Positions 45,605 to 54,510 of a stretch of 64,000 nt of DNA are shown here, in pieces. The first letter of the stretch is position 1. Each line of letters opens with the position of its first letter. Source of the stretch: Rhodococcus sp. 06-462-5 (GTDB lineage: Bacteria > Actinomycetota > Actinomycetes > Mycobacteriales > Mycobacteriaceae); assembly GCF_002258315.1 (NCBI RefSeq), contig NZ_NOYD01000013.1, positions 1 to 64,000 of the forward strand. Reading direction: 5' to 3'. A program made the position numbers and the translations under genes. The notes below the pieces were generated by a model, which saw nothing but the letters and a program-made list of their open reading frames with translations, was not told where the DNA came from and did not search any database.

Positions 45605-46603
45605 ATGCTGAAACGAGTGGTCGTCGCGCTGATGCCGTTGACAGAACAGTTCGAGCTGGGCGTTGCCTGCGAAGTATTCGGATTCGATCGCTCGGACGAG
45701 GGCCTCCCCACCTACGACTTCTCCCTGATCGCAGGTGTACCCGAACCGATCCGCACCCGCGTCGGCTACACCATCGACGTGCCACACGATCTCGACAGCC
45801 TCGACAGCGCCGATCTGATCATCATTCCGGCCGGCGGCACCGAAGCCGCCGAGGACGGGACGTATGTCTGCGGAGTCGGATACAACTCGTCCATCGAGCC
45901 ATTACTGGCCAAACTTCGCGCAGCCGTCGACAGGGGTGCCATGGTCGCCAGCCTGTGCAACGGCGCGTTCGTCCTGGGCAAGGCCGGACTGCTCGACGGC
46001 CGCCCCTGTACGACGCATTGGCGGCATTCCGCACTGCTGGCCGCGAAATACCCACTCGCGCAGGTCGATCCGAACGTCCTCTACGTCGACGACGGAAACG
46101 TACTGACCAGCGCTGGCACGGCAGCCGGCATCGACCTGTGCCTGCACATCGTGCGCAAGTACCAGGGCAGCGTCGTGGCCAACGGGATCGCCCGCCGGAT
46201 GGTCGTTCCTCCGCATCGTGACGGCGGCCAGGCTCAATTCGTCACCAGTCCCCTGCCCGCCACTCGCACCGAGACACTGGCTCCGCTGCTGGACTGGATG
46301 ACCGAGAATCTCGACTCCGAGCTCACCATCGGTCGATTGGCGGCGCGGGTGAACATGTCGGCGCGCACCTTCGCCCGCAAGTTCGCGGCCGAGACCGGAA
46401 CGACGCCTGCACGTTGGCTCAACGACCAACGAGTACTGGCAGCGCAGCAGCTGCTGGAGAACTCGGATCTGCCGATGGATTCGATCGCCGAGGTGGTCGG
46501 CTTCGGAAACGCCGCGGCCCTGAGGCAGCATTTCGTGCGATTGCGATGCACCACGCCCAATTCGTATCGCCGCACGTTCCGTGCCGCACCCCAGCCCGCC
46601 TGA
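45605..46603 (+). CDS. GATase1/AraC family transcription regulator (AdpA-like)
   Basis: A 332-residue regulator with an N-terminal DJ-1/PfpI-like glutaminase-fold domain (residues 3-180; nucleophile-elbow-like ASLCNGAFVLGKAGLLDG) and a C-terminal AraC double helix-turn-helix (LTIGRLAARVNMSARTFARKF, then MDSIAEVVGFGNAAALRQHF). This architecture is shared by FtrA and by Streptomyces AdpA. Start ATG is chosen because MLKRVVVALMP begins the first strand; the frame is open upstream. Target genes are unknown; a thioredoxin gene follows on the same strand. Confidence 0.9.
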   Translation: MLKRVVVALMPLTEQFELGVACEVFGFDRSDEGLPTYDFSLIAGVPEPIRTRVGYTIDVPHDLDSLDSADLIIIPAGGTEAAEDGTYVCGVGYNSSIEPLLAKLRAAVDRGAMVASLCNGAFVLGKAGLLDGRPCTTHWRHSALLAAKYPLAQVDPNVLYVDDGNVLTSAGTAAGIDLCLHIVRKYQGSVVANGIARRMVVPPHRDGGQAQFVTSPLPATRTETLAPLLDWMTENLDSELTIGRLAARVNMSARTFARKFAAETGTTPARWLNDQRVLAAQQLLENSDLPMDSIAEVVGFGNAAALRQHFVRLRCTTPNSYRRTFRAAPQPA

Positions 46604-46688
46604 GCAGGGGGCCGCACACAGCCGGGATGATTCCGGCGAGTACCTGCGTTGAGTCACACCAGAAGCGCAATCAATCGAAAGGGACCGC

Positions 46689-47060
46689 GTGGCCACTCAG
46701 ACTTTGACCCAGCAGAATTTCGACGAGATCGTGACGAGCAACGACGTGGTGTTGGTCGATTTCTGGGCGTCCTGGTGCGGACCGTGCCGCCAGTTCGCGC
46801 CCACCTTCGAGAAGTCGTCCGACGCGCACCCCGACGTCGTGCACGCCAAGGTCGACACCGAGGCCGAGCAGGGCCTCGCTGCGGCAGCGCAGATCCAGTC
46901 GATCCCGACGATCATGGCGTTCCGCGAAGGAATTCTCGTCTACGCACAGCCCGGTGCACTGCCTGCACCGGCGCTCGAGGACCTCGTCGGTCAGATCAAG
47001 GCACTCGACATGGACGTCGTGCGCCAGCAGATCGCCGAGCAGGCTCCCGCGGCGGAGTAG
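46689..47060 (+). CDS. thioredoxin
   Basis: A 123-residue thioredoxin with WCGPC at Cys30 and Cys33 and the cis-proline in QSIPTIMAF. After the usual domain end (near residue 107) there is a short extension ending QAPAAE. It reduces protein disulfides in the cytoplasm with thioredoxin reductase. GTG start with AAAGGGA about 5 bases upstream. It is not next to trxB, so it is a secondary thioredoxin. Confidence 0.95.
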   Translation: MATQTLTQQNFDEIVTSNDVVLVDFWASWCGPCRQFAPTFEKSSDAHPDVVHAKVDTEAEQGLAAAAQIQSIPTIMAFREGILVYAQPGALPAPALEDLVGQIKALDMDVVRQQIAEQAPAAE

Positions 47061-47080
47061 TTTCTCCTCGCTCGTAACCA

Positions 47081-47120
47081 ACGAAGGGCCGCTCACCGAC
47101 CTCGGTGAGCGGCCCTTCGT
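47081..47120. terminator. bidirectional terminator between thioredoxin gene and polA
   Basis: ACGAAGGGCCGCTCACCGA (47081-47099) and its exact complement (47102-47120) form a 19-base arm pair around CC. Convergent genes end on both sides. Confidence 0.9.
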
Positions 47121-47136
47121 CTGGCCATAGGTCGAA

Positions 47137-49878
47137 TCAGTGGGCAGCGGCGTCCCAGCTGCGACCGGTGCCGACCGAGACTTCCAGGGGCACCGACAGT
47201 TCGATGGCCGAGGACATCTTGTCGCGTACCAGTGCCTCGACTTCCTCGCGCTCGGATTCGACGACTTCGAGCACCAATTCGTCGTGCACCTGCAAGAGCA
47301 TTCGCGACTTCAGCGTCGACTCCGCCAGCGACCGGTGCACGTCGATCATCGCGACCTTGATGATGTCTGCGGCGGTGCCCTGGATGGGCGCATTGAGGGC
47401 GGCCCGCTCGGCGACCTCGCGGCGCTGACGATTGTCGCTGTTGAGATCGGGCAAGTAGCGGCGCCTGCCGTACAGCGTGGAGGTGTACCCCACCTTGCGC
47501 GCCTCCTCGACGGCGTTGCGCAGATAGTCACGGACGCCGCCGAACCGCGCGAAGTACGCCTCCATCTGCTGCTTCGCCTCGTCGGTGGAGATCTTGAGCT
47601 GCGCGGCGAGACCGAATGCGCTCAGTCCGTAGGCCAGTCCGTACGACATGGCCTTGACCCGGCGGCGCAGTTCGGGGGTGACCTCCTCGATCGGCACCCC
47701 GAACGCGCGGGCACCGACGAAACTGTGCAGATCCTCGCCGGTGTTGAACGCCTCGATCAGCCCTTCGTCGCCGGAGACGTGCGCCATGATGCGCATCTCG
47801 ATCTGGCTGTAGTCGGCCGTGAGCAGAGTGTCGTACCCGGCCCCGACGACGAAGCCGTCACGGATGTGGCGTCCCGCCTCGTTGCGTACCGGAATGTTCT
47901 GCAGGTTCGGCTCGGTGGACGACAGTCGTCCGGTGGCCGCGACCGTCTGATTGAACGTGGTGTGGATGCGACCGTCGTCGGCCACGGATTTCAGCAGGCC
48001 GTCGACCGTCACCTTCATCCGTGTCGCATCTCGGTGGTCGAGCAGGAACTTCAGGAACGGATGCTCGGTCTTCTCGAACAACCCTTGCAGCGCATCGGCA
48101 TCGGTGGTGTACCCGGTCTTGGTCTTCTTCGTCTTGGGCATGTCGAGTTCCTCGAACAGCACCACCTGCAACTGCTTGGGTGACCCGAGGTTGATCTGCT
48201 TGTCGATCACGCCGTAGGCGGAGTTCGCGGCCTCGTCCACCTGGGCGGCGAATCCGGACTGCAGTGCGCGCAGATGATCACCGTTCACGGCGATACCCGT
48301 TGCCTCGACATCGGCCAACACCGTCAGCAGCGGCAGCTCCATCTCGGAGAGCAGAGTGGTCGACTCGATGGCGGCGAGCTCGGCGTCCAGCGCGTCGGCC
48401 AGGTCGATGACGGCCCGCGCCTTGAGAATCTCGCCCTCTGCGAACGCCGCATCGGCGGTGTCCTCGGCATCGAGCAACGACATCTGGCCTTCACCCGCAT
48501 CCTCGACTCGGAGTTCGCGTTTGAGGTAGCGCAACGACAGGTCGTCGAGGTTGAACGATCGCTGACCGGGCCGCACCAGGTACGCCGCCAGCGCTGTGTC
48601 GGTAGTCAACCCGTCGAGGGTCCAGCCGCGCCCCCGAACCGCATGCAGAGCCCACTTGGCCTCGTGCAGAGCCTTCGGTCGTGCCGGATCGGCGAGCCAG
48701 GCGGCGAGTGCCTGCTCGTCGGATTCGTCCAGGGCGGTCGTCGTTACGAACGCGCCTTCCCCGTCGGCCGCGGCGATCGCCACCGACGTCGCGTCGCTGT
48801 CGAACGGCCTACGCGGGCCGAGGATCGACAGCCCGCTTCGACGGCCGTCGGATGCGTGTTCTTCCAGCCACGCGGCCAGTTCGCCCGGCGCGACGATGCC
48901 GCCGCGGACGTCGAACCCTTCCTCCGCTTCGGGCTCGACCGACGCGAGAGTCTCGAACAGCCGGTCCCGCAGAATGCGGAACTCCAGATCGTCGAACAGG
49001 GCGTGGATCTTCTCGCGATCCCACGGAGCCAGTTCGAGCTGATCGGGGGTGTAGGGCAACGGCACATCGCGGACCATCTCGGTGAGCTCGCGATTGAGCA
49101 CCACACTCGACAGGTTGGCGCGCAGTGCATCTCCCACTTTGCCCTTGACCTTGTCCACGTTGTCGACCAGAGCGGTGAGGGAACCGTATTCGATGATCCA
49201 CTTGGTCGCGGTCTTCTCGCCGACTCCGGGAATGCCGGGAAGGTTGTCGCTCGGGTCGCCGCGCAAGGCCGCGAAGTCCGGATACTGCGATGGCGTCAAT
49301 CCGTACTTCGTGGCGACCTCGTCGGGGGTGAACCGAGTCAGATCCGAGACGCCCTTGCGCGGATACAACACCGTGACGTTGTCGGTCACCAACTGCAGCG
49401 CGTCGCGGTCGCCGGTGACCACCAGAACGCGGTAGCCGAGCGCCTCCGCCTGGGTCACCAGCGTGGCGATGATGTCGTCTGCTTCGAAGCCCGCCTCTGC
49501 CATCACCGGGATACCCATGGCCCCGAGCACGTCCTTGGTGATGTCGACCTGACCGGCGAACTCGTCGGGCGTCTTGCTGCGGTTGGCCTTGTATTCGGGG
49601 TACCGCTCGGCGCGGAAGGTCTGCCGCGAGACGTCGAACGCCGCCGCGATATGTGTCGGCTTCTCGTCCCGCAGCAGATTGATCAACATCGAGGTGAACC
49701 CGTACACGGCATTGGTGGACTGACCGCTGGTGGTCTTGAAGTTGTCCGCAGGCAACGCGAAGAAGGCCCGGAACGCCATCGAGTGGCCGTCGATGAGCAG
49801 CAACGTAGGCCGCTCCTCGCCCGCTTTCCCATCGGTCTCGGCTGCCGGCGCTGCACTTTTCTCCGTTACTGGGCTCAC
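47137..49878 (-). CDS. polA: DNA polymerase I
   Basis: Gap-filling and Okazaki-processing polymerase, 913 residues. The N-terminal 5'-3' exonuclease domain is intact (LLLIDGHSMAFRAFFALP, EADDIIATLV, GDPSDNLPGIPGVGEKTA). The middle domain lacks the 3'-5' exonuclease carboxylates, as in mycobacterial PolA. The polymerase domain has motif A LLTADYSQIEMRIMAH, the O-helix RRRVKAMSYGLAYG and motif C LLQVHDELVLEV. The GTG at 49876-49878 has no ribosome site but a -10 hexamer 8 bases upstream, so it is probably leaderless. Confidence 0.96.
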   Translation of the reverse strand: MSPVTEKSAAPAAETDGKAGEERPTLLLIDGHSMAFRAFFALPADNFKTTSGQSTNAVYGFTSMLINLLRDEKPTHIAAAFDVSRQTFRAERYPEYKANRSKTPDEFAGQVDITKDVLGAMGIPVMAEAGFEADDIIATLVTQAEALGYRVLVVTGDRDALQLVTDNVTVLYPRKGVSDLTRFTPDEVATKYGLTPSQYPDFAALRGDPSDNLPGIPGVGEKTATKWIIEYGSLTALVDNVDKVKGKVGDALRANLSSVVLNRELTEMVRDVPLPYTPDQLELAPWDREKIHALFDDLEFRILRDRLFETLASVEPEAEEGFDVRGGIVAPGELAAWLEEHASDGRRSGLSILGPRRPFDSDATSVAIAAADGEGAFVTTTALDESDEQALAAWLADPARPKALHEAKWALHAVRGRGWTLDGLTTDTALAAYLVRPGQRSFNLDDLSLRYLKRELRVEDAGEGQMSLLDAEDTADAAFAEGEILKARAVIDLADALDAELAAIESTTLLSEMELPLLTVLADVEATGIAVNGDHLRALQSGFAAQVDEAANSAYGVIDKQINLGSPKQLQVVLFEELDMPKTKKTKTGYTTDADALQGLFEKTEHPFLKFLLDHRDATRMKVTVDGLLKSVADDGRIHTTFNQTVAATGRLSSTEPNLQNIPVRNEAGRHIRDGFVVGAGYDTLLTADYSQIEMRIMAHVSGDEGLIEAFNTGEDLHSFVGARAFGVPIEEVTPELRRRVKAMSYGLAYGLSAFGLAAQLKISTDEAKQQMEAYFARFGGVRDYLRNAVEEARKVGYTSTLYGRRRYLPDLNSDNRQRREVAERAALNAPIQGTAADIIKVAMIDVHRSLAESTLKSRMLLQVHDELVLEVVESEREEVEALVRDKMSSAIELSVPLEVSVGTGRSWDAAAH

Positions 49879-49886
49879 GGTTGACC

Positions 49887-49909
49887 AGTCTAGGGAGCGG
49901 GTCCGACAA
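49887..49909 (-). promoter_or_regulatory. PafBC-like promoter of polA
   Basis: Minus strand: TTGTCGGAC (49901-49909), 8 bases, TAGACT (49887-49892). Same spacing as the uvrB promoter; seven of nine -35-side positions match TTGTCRGTG. Confidence 0.5.
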
Positions 49910-50094
49910 CTCGTAGCCGGATGCACGCGCCGCGGCTCGATCGCAGTCACGGCGAGCGTCGCGCACCGCGAAACACAACCGATACTTTCCGGAAATCTCA
50001 GTCGCCGATTTTGCGTCGTTTCAGCGGATAGAGTCCGACAATTGCAGGAAACCCACATACCCGTGGCACAACGACAACCGTCCGGAGGACGTGC

Positions 50095-51480
50095 GTGGCT
50101 CCAAATGTTCGATGGACCAGAAAGGTGCAACCGCCGAGGTTGCGCGCAAGATCTGCCGTTCGGCTCCTTCAGCGAACACTCCTACTCGCCGTTCTGAGTT
50201 CCATTGCCGCGCTGCTGTTCAGTGCGCCGGCATTGGCCCAGGAACCTACCCCCACTCCCCCGGCAGCGCCGGGGACCAGTGCCGAACAGACACCACCGGC
50301 GGACGCGGTCAGCGTCGCCGGATCCCTGAACAACGGTGGCGAACGACTCGTCGGCATCGACGTCGCGGCGCTCGACGCGTCCGGCTCCGAAGTCGCCCGT
50401 ACCACCAGTGAAACCGGGGGCCGGTGGACCCTCGAACTGTCTCCCGGCACCTACACGTTCCAGGTGGTTCAGGAAACGCTCCCCGACGGCGTCAGCGTCC
50501 AGGGCGAGGTCCAGCGCGATGTGCAGGCCGGGCGTTCCAACACCGTCATCTTCTCGTTCGGTGAGGCCAGAACCGCCACCACCATTCCGTTCTACGAGAA
50601 GTTCGTTCGCACCACCGTCGACGGCTTCCGTTTCGGCCTCGTCATCGCGCTCGCCGCGGTCGGGCTGAGTCTGATCTTCGGCACCACCGGTCTGACGAAC
50701 TTCGCACACGGAGAACTCGTCACACTCGGTGCCGTCGCGGCGTGGTTCTTCAACGTCAGTGTGGGGATACAGCTGATCCCGGCCACGCTGCTCGCGATAG
50801 TCGTCGGAGTCGCGATCGGCTGGCTCAACAATGCCCTGATCTGGCGGCCGTTACGCAAGCGGCGAACCGGCCTCATCGCTCAGCTGGTGGTGACGATCGG
50901 CCTCGCGATCGCACTGCGTTATCTCATCCTGATCTTCTTCTCGGACCGTTCCGAACCCTTCGACGACTACCAGGCTCAGACCGAGAACGACTGGGGTCCG
51001 CTGTCGATCACCAACGTCAACCTCGCCTGCATCGTCATCAGCATCGTCGTCCTGGTGGGCGTTGCACTGATGTTGCAGCGCACCAAGATCGGCAAGGCCA
51101 TGCGCGCGGTCGCCGACAACCGGGACCTCGCTGCGTCCTCGGGCATCAACGTCGAGCGTGTGGTCACGTTCGTCTGGTGCCTCGGCGGCGGCCTGGCTGC
51201 CCTCGGCGGCGTGCTGTTCGGGCTCTCCGAACTCGGCGGTCGCGTCCAGTGGGAGATGGGCTTCAAACTCCTGTTGCTCATGTTCGCCGGCATCACACTC
51301 GGTGGACTGGGAACGGCCTACGGCGCATTCCTCGGTTGCGTCATCGTCGGTCTGCTCGTGCAGTGGTCGACGCTGGTCATCAATCCCGATCTCAAATACA
51401 TCGGAGGGTTGCTCGTCTTGATTCTCATCCTCGTCGTCCGTCCACAGGGCATCCTCGGCTCGCGACAAAGGATCGGGTGA
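50095..51480 (+). CDS. livH: branched-chain amino acid ABC permease LivH with an N-terminal extracytoplasmic domain
   Basis: A 461-residue membrane subunit. Unusually it begins with a signal peptide (RTLLLAVLSSIAALLFSAPALA, cleavage after ALA near residue 48), a Pro-rich linker and a beta-sandwich of the carboxypeptidase-regulatory type (residues 70-155; GIDVAALDASGSEVARTTSE, LELSPGTYTFQV). The LivH permease follows from about residue 175 with eight hydrophobic segments and the motif GLSLIFGTTGLTNFAHGELV. GTG start with GGAGG 6 bases upstream. First gene of livHMGF. Confidence 0.92.
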   Translation: MAPNVRWTRKVQPPRLRARSAVRLLQRTLLLAVLSSIAALLFSAPALAQEPTPTPPAAPGTSAEQTPPADAVSVAGSLNNGGERLVGIDVAALDASGSEVARTTSETGGRWTLELSPGTYTFQVVQETLPDGVSVQGEVQRDVQAGRSNTVIFSFGEARTATTIPFYEKFVRTTVDGFRFGLVIALAAVGLSLIFGTTGLTNFAHGELVTLGAVAAWFFNVSVGIQLIPATLLAIVVGVAIGWLNNALIWRPLRKRRTGLIAQLVVTIGLAIALRYLILIFFSDRSEPFDDYQAQTENDWGPLSITNVNLACIVISIVVLVGVALMLQRTKIGKAMRAVADNRDLAASSGINVERVVTFVWCLGGGLAALGGVLFGLSELGGRVQWEMGFKLLLLMFAGITLGGLGTAYGAFLGCVIVGLLVQWSTLVINPDLKYIGGLLVLILILVVRPQGILGSRQRIG

Positions 51481-51487
51481 CCTTCAC

Positions 51488-52477
51488 ATGGATATCATCG
51501 GCGCACTTCAGATCTCACTCGCTCAGCTGGTCGGCCCGTCGGCCATCTTCTACGCTCTGCTCGCCATCGGCCTGAACCTGCACTTCGGCTACGCCGGACT
51601 GCTCAACTTCGGCCAGATCGGCTTCGCACTGCTCGGCGGCTACGGCGTCGGCATCACCACCATCACCTACGAACAGCCGCTCTGGCTCGGCATTCTGGTC
51701 GGACTCGCCGCGGCGGGGCTTCTCGCCCTGGTGCTCGGCATTCCGACTCTGCGACTGCGAGCCGACTATCTCGCGATCGTCACCATCGCCGCCTCGGAAA
51801 TTCTGCGACTGGTGTTTCGCTCCACCGCAACGGATTCGGTGACCAAGTCGACCAACGGCATCACCGGTTTCGCCGGCCCGTTCACCAGCATGAGTCCGTT
51901 CGAGGGTGGCAAGTCCTACGAATTCATCGGCGTGCGCTTCCTCGGCAACGATCTGTGGGCCATGCTCGTCGGCTGGACCCTGGTTCTGCTGCTGTGCGGC
52001 GTGGTGTACCTGCTGACGCACAGCCCGTGGGGACGCGTCCTCAAGGCTGTCCGTGAAGACGAGGACGCAGCCCGTTCGCTGGGCAAGAACGTGTTCGTCT
52101 ACAAGATGCAGGCACTGGTTCTCGGTGGCGTCATCGGCGGTATGGGCGGTGTGTTCAACGCACTGCAGACCCAGTCCATCAACCCGGACTTCTACTCGAC
52201 GGCGCAGACGTTCTTCGCCTTCGGTGCCCTGATTCTCGGTGGTGCCGCCACGGTGTTCGGCCCCGTCCTGGGCGCGATGCTCTTCTGGTTCCTGCTGTCC
52301 ATTCCCGATGCGATTCTGCGACAACTGATCTCCGGCGACGACCCGGTGCTCAACCTCACCGGCGCGCAGGTCGGTGCCACGCGGTTCGTGCTCCTGGGAA
52401 TCCTGATCGCCGTCTTGATGGTGTTCAGACCTCAGGGCATTCTCGGCAACAAGCGAGAGGTTCAACTCAATGCCTGA
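51488..52477 (+). CDS. livM: branched-chain amino acid ABC permease LivM
   Basis: Second membrane subunit, 329 residues with about nine hydrophobic segments. LivM hallmarks are LNLHFGYAGLLNFGQIGFALLG near the N terminus and GRVLKAVREDEDAARSLGKNVF, the coupling loop. Starts 7 bases after livH and overlaps livG by 8 bases. Confidence 0.95.
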   Translation: MDIIGALQISLAQLVGPSAIFYALLAIGLNLHFGYAGLLNFGQIGFALLGGYGVGITTITYEQPLWLGILVGLAAAGLLALVLGIPTLRLRADYLAIVTIAASEILRLVFRSTATDSVTKSTNGITGFAGPFTSMSPFEGGKSYEFIGVRFLGNDLWAMLVGWTLVLLLCGVVYLLTHSPWGRVLKAVREDEDAARSLGKNVFVYKMQALVLGGVIGGMGGVFNALQTQSINPDFYSTAQTFFAFGALILGGAATVFGPVLGAMLFWFLLSIPDAILRQLISGDDPVLNLTGAQVGATRFVLLGILIAVLMVFRPQGILGNKREVQLNA

Positions 52478-53567
52478 CCCGAGCAAGGATGCCGCCGCAA
52501 CCGCGGCACCGAGCAAGAAAGCAAGCACACTCGAATCCCGTGCGGCCAAAGCACTCTCGAGTGATCAGCGGTCGGCGTTGTTCGCCGGTGTCGCCAACGA
52601 ACCCGGATCCGCCAAGCCCGACGCCACCCTCGTGGTCGACGGCGTCTCGCGCACCTTCGGTGGCCTGAAAGCCGTCGACGTGGCGCACCTGGAAATCCAG
52701 CGTGGCTGCATCACCGGACTCATCGGGCCCAACGGCGCAGGCAAGACCACCCTGTTCAACCTGCTCACGGGATTCGATCGACCCGACACCGGAACCTGGT
52801 CGATGGACGGCCAGGAACTGGGTCGGATGCATCCGCACCAGGTGGCACGCAAAGGTGTCGTCCGTACGTTCCAGTTGACCAAGGCGCTGTCGAAACTGAC
52901 TGTGCTGGACAACGTTCGGCTGGGCGCAACCGGTCAGCGCGGCGAGCGCATGATCAACACGTTCATGCCGTGGACGTGGAAGGCCCAGGAACGTCAGATC
53001 ACCGAACGCGCCTACGAGCTGTTGGGGCGCTTCAAGCTCGACGCCAAGGCCGACGACCTGGCCGGCTCGTTGTCCGGCGGCCAACGCAAGCTGCTCGAGA
53101 TGGCGCGCGCGCTGATGACCGATCCGTCGGTGGTCATGCTCGACGAGCCGATGGCCGGGGTCAATCCTGCTCTGACACAGTCGCTTCTCGGGCACATCAA
53201 GTCGCTTCGCGACGACGGTATGACGGTGGTGTTCGTCGAGCACGACATGGACGTCATCCGAGACATCAGTGACTGGGTGGTGGTGATGGCACAGGGCAGC
53301 ATCATTGCCGAGTCCACCCCCGAGGAGCTCTCCAACAACGGAGCCGTCGTCGATGCGTATCTCGGTAGCCATCACGATCAGGCTCTGGAATTCGATGCCG
53401 ACGGCAATCCGGTCGGTGCCACTGCGGAGCTCGCAGAGGCACTGAAGAAGGCCGAGGCCGAGGAACTCGAAGCGGGAGGCGACCTCTCGGAGCCGGAGTT
53501 CGTACGCCCGGTGGTAACCGACGTGACCGAAGGCGGCTCGCACCGGGCCGAGGAGGACAAACGATGA
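52470..53567 (+). CDS. livG: branched-chain amino acid ABC ATPase LivG
   Basis: Cytoplasmic ATPase, 365 residues: Walker A GPNGAGKTT (about 87-95), signature LSGGQRK, Walker B VVMLDEPMAGVNP and switch HD in VEHDMDVI. A 45-residue polar N-terminal extension and an acidic C-terminal tail of about 60 residues lie outside the family core. Overlaps livM at its start and livF at its stop (ATGA). Confidence 0.95.
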   Translation: MPDPSKDAAATAAPSKKASTLESRAAKALSSDQRSALFAGVANEPGSAKPDATLVVDGVSRTFGGLKAVDVAHLEIQRGCITGLIGPNGAGKTTLFNLLTGFDRPDTGTWSMDGQELGRMHPHQVARKGVVRTFQLTKALSKLTVLDNVRLGATGQRGERMINTFMPWTWKAQERQITERAYELLGRFKLDAKADDLAGSLSGGQRKLLEMARALMTDPSVVMLDEPMAGVNPALTQSLLGHIKSLRDDGMTVVFVEHDMDVIRDISDWVVVMAQGSIIAESTPEELSNNGAVVDAYLGSHHDQALEFDADGNPVGATAELAEALKKAEAEELEAGGDLSEPEFVRPVVTDVTEGGSHRAEEDKR

Positions 53568-54364
53568 GCGAACAGACATTGACGCCGGCAGAGTTCGCCG
53601 CGACACCCGAGGAGCACGCCCGCCTCGCCGAAGGTGCACTGCTACGCGCCGACGGGTTGGTGGCCGGGTACATCCCGGGCGTCAACATCCTCAGTGAATG
53701 CAACTTCTTCCTCAACGACGGGGAGATCGTCGGCATCATCGGACCCAACGGAGCCGGGAAGTCGACCCTCCTCAAGACCCTGTTCGGGCTGGTCGCCGTC
53801 CGTGAGGGCAGCGTGAAACTGCGAGGTGACAACATCACCTCCGCCGAAGCGCACGTCCTGGTCACCAAGGGAGTCGGCTACGTTCCGCAGACGCAGAACG
53901 TGTTTCCGTCGCTCACCATCGAAGAGAACCTCGAAATGGGAATCTATCTGCGTCCCAAGAAGTTCGGCGAGCGTTTCGAGTTCGTCAGCGAGCTGTTTCC
54001 GCTGCTCGGTGAGCGCAAGAAGGTCAAGGCGGGCGCGCTGTCCGGCGGCGAGCGCCAGATGGTCGCCATGGGACGCGCTCTGATGATGGAGCCGTCGGTA
54101 CTGCTGCTCGACGAACCGTCGGCCGGACTGTCACCGATGTTCCAGGACGAGGTGTTCATCCGCTGCAAGAAGATCAATGCAGCGGGCGTCTCGATCATCA
54201 TGGTCGAGCAGAACGCCCGTCGTTGCCTTCAGATCTGCGACCGCGGCTACGTCCTCGATCAGGGCCGTAACGCCTACACCGACACCGGTCCGGCGTTGAT
54301 GAACGACCCGAAGGTGATCGAGCTGTATCTCGGCACCCTGGCGGGAAGCAAAGAGAAGAAGTAG
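53564..54364 (+). CDS. livF: branched-chain amino acid ABC ATPase LivF
   Basis: Second ATPase of the importer, 266 residues: Walker A GPNGAGKST, signature LSGGERQM, Walker B VLLLDEPSAGLSP and MVEQNARRCLQ. ATG with GAGGAGG 7 bases upstream, overlapping livG. Last gene of the plus-strand liv operon. Confidence 0.95.
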   Translation: MSEQTLTPAEFAATPEEHARLAEGALLRADGLVAGYIPGVNILSECNFFLNDGEIVGIIGPNGAGKSTLLKTLFGLVAVREGSVKLRGDNITSAEAHVLVTKGVGYVPQTQNVFPSLTIEENLEMGIYLRPKKFGERFEFVSELFPLLGERKKVKAGALSGGERQMVAMGRALMMEPSVLLLDEPSAGLSPMFQDEVFIRCKKINAAGVSIIMVEQNARRCLQICDRGYVLDQGRNAYTDTGPALMNDPKVIELYLGTLAGSKEKK

Positions 54365-54379
54365 CTCCTCGGCAACGAC

Positions 54380-54415
54380 GAAGGCCCCGGTTCGATCGAC
54401 ATCGAATCGGGGCCT
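54380..54415 (+). terminator. livHMGF terminator
   Basis: AAGGCCCCGGTTCGA (54380-54394) pairs with TCGAATCGGGGCCTT (54401-54415), 15 pairs including one G-U, loop of 6, followed by CTCGTTTG. Confidence 0.85.
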
Positions 54416-54451
54416 TCTCGTTTGCCGTCGAACATGCGACACATACGAAAA

Positions 54452-54492
54452 CCTCTGGGCCCGAGTCCTGATCGAGGACTCGGGCCCAGAGG
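54452..54492 (-). terminator. livK terminator
   Basis: CCTCTGGGCCCGAGTCC (54452-54468) pairs perfectly with GGACTCGGGCCCAGAGG (54476-54492), 17 bases. On the minus strand TTTT follows, just after the livK stop. Confidence 0.85.
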
Positions 54493-54510
54493 CTGTGTGA
54501 CAGTTACAGA

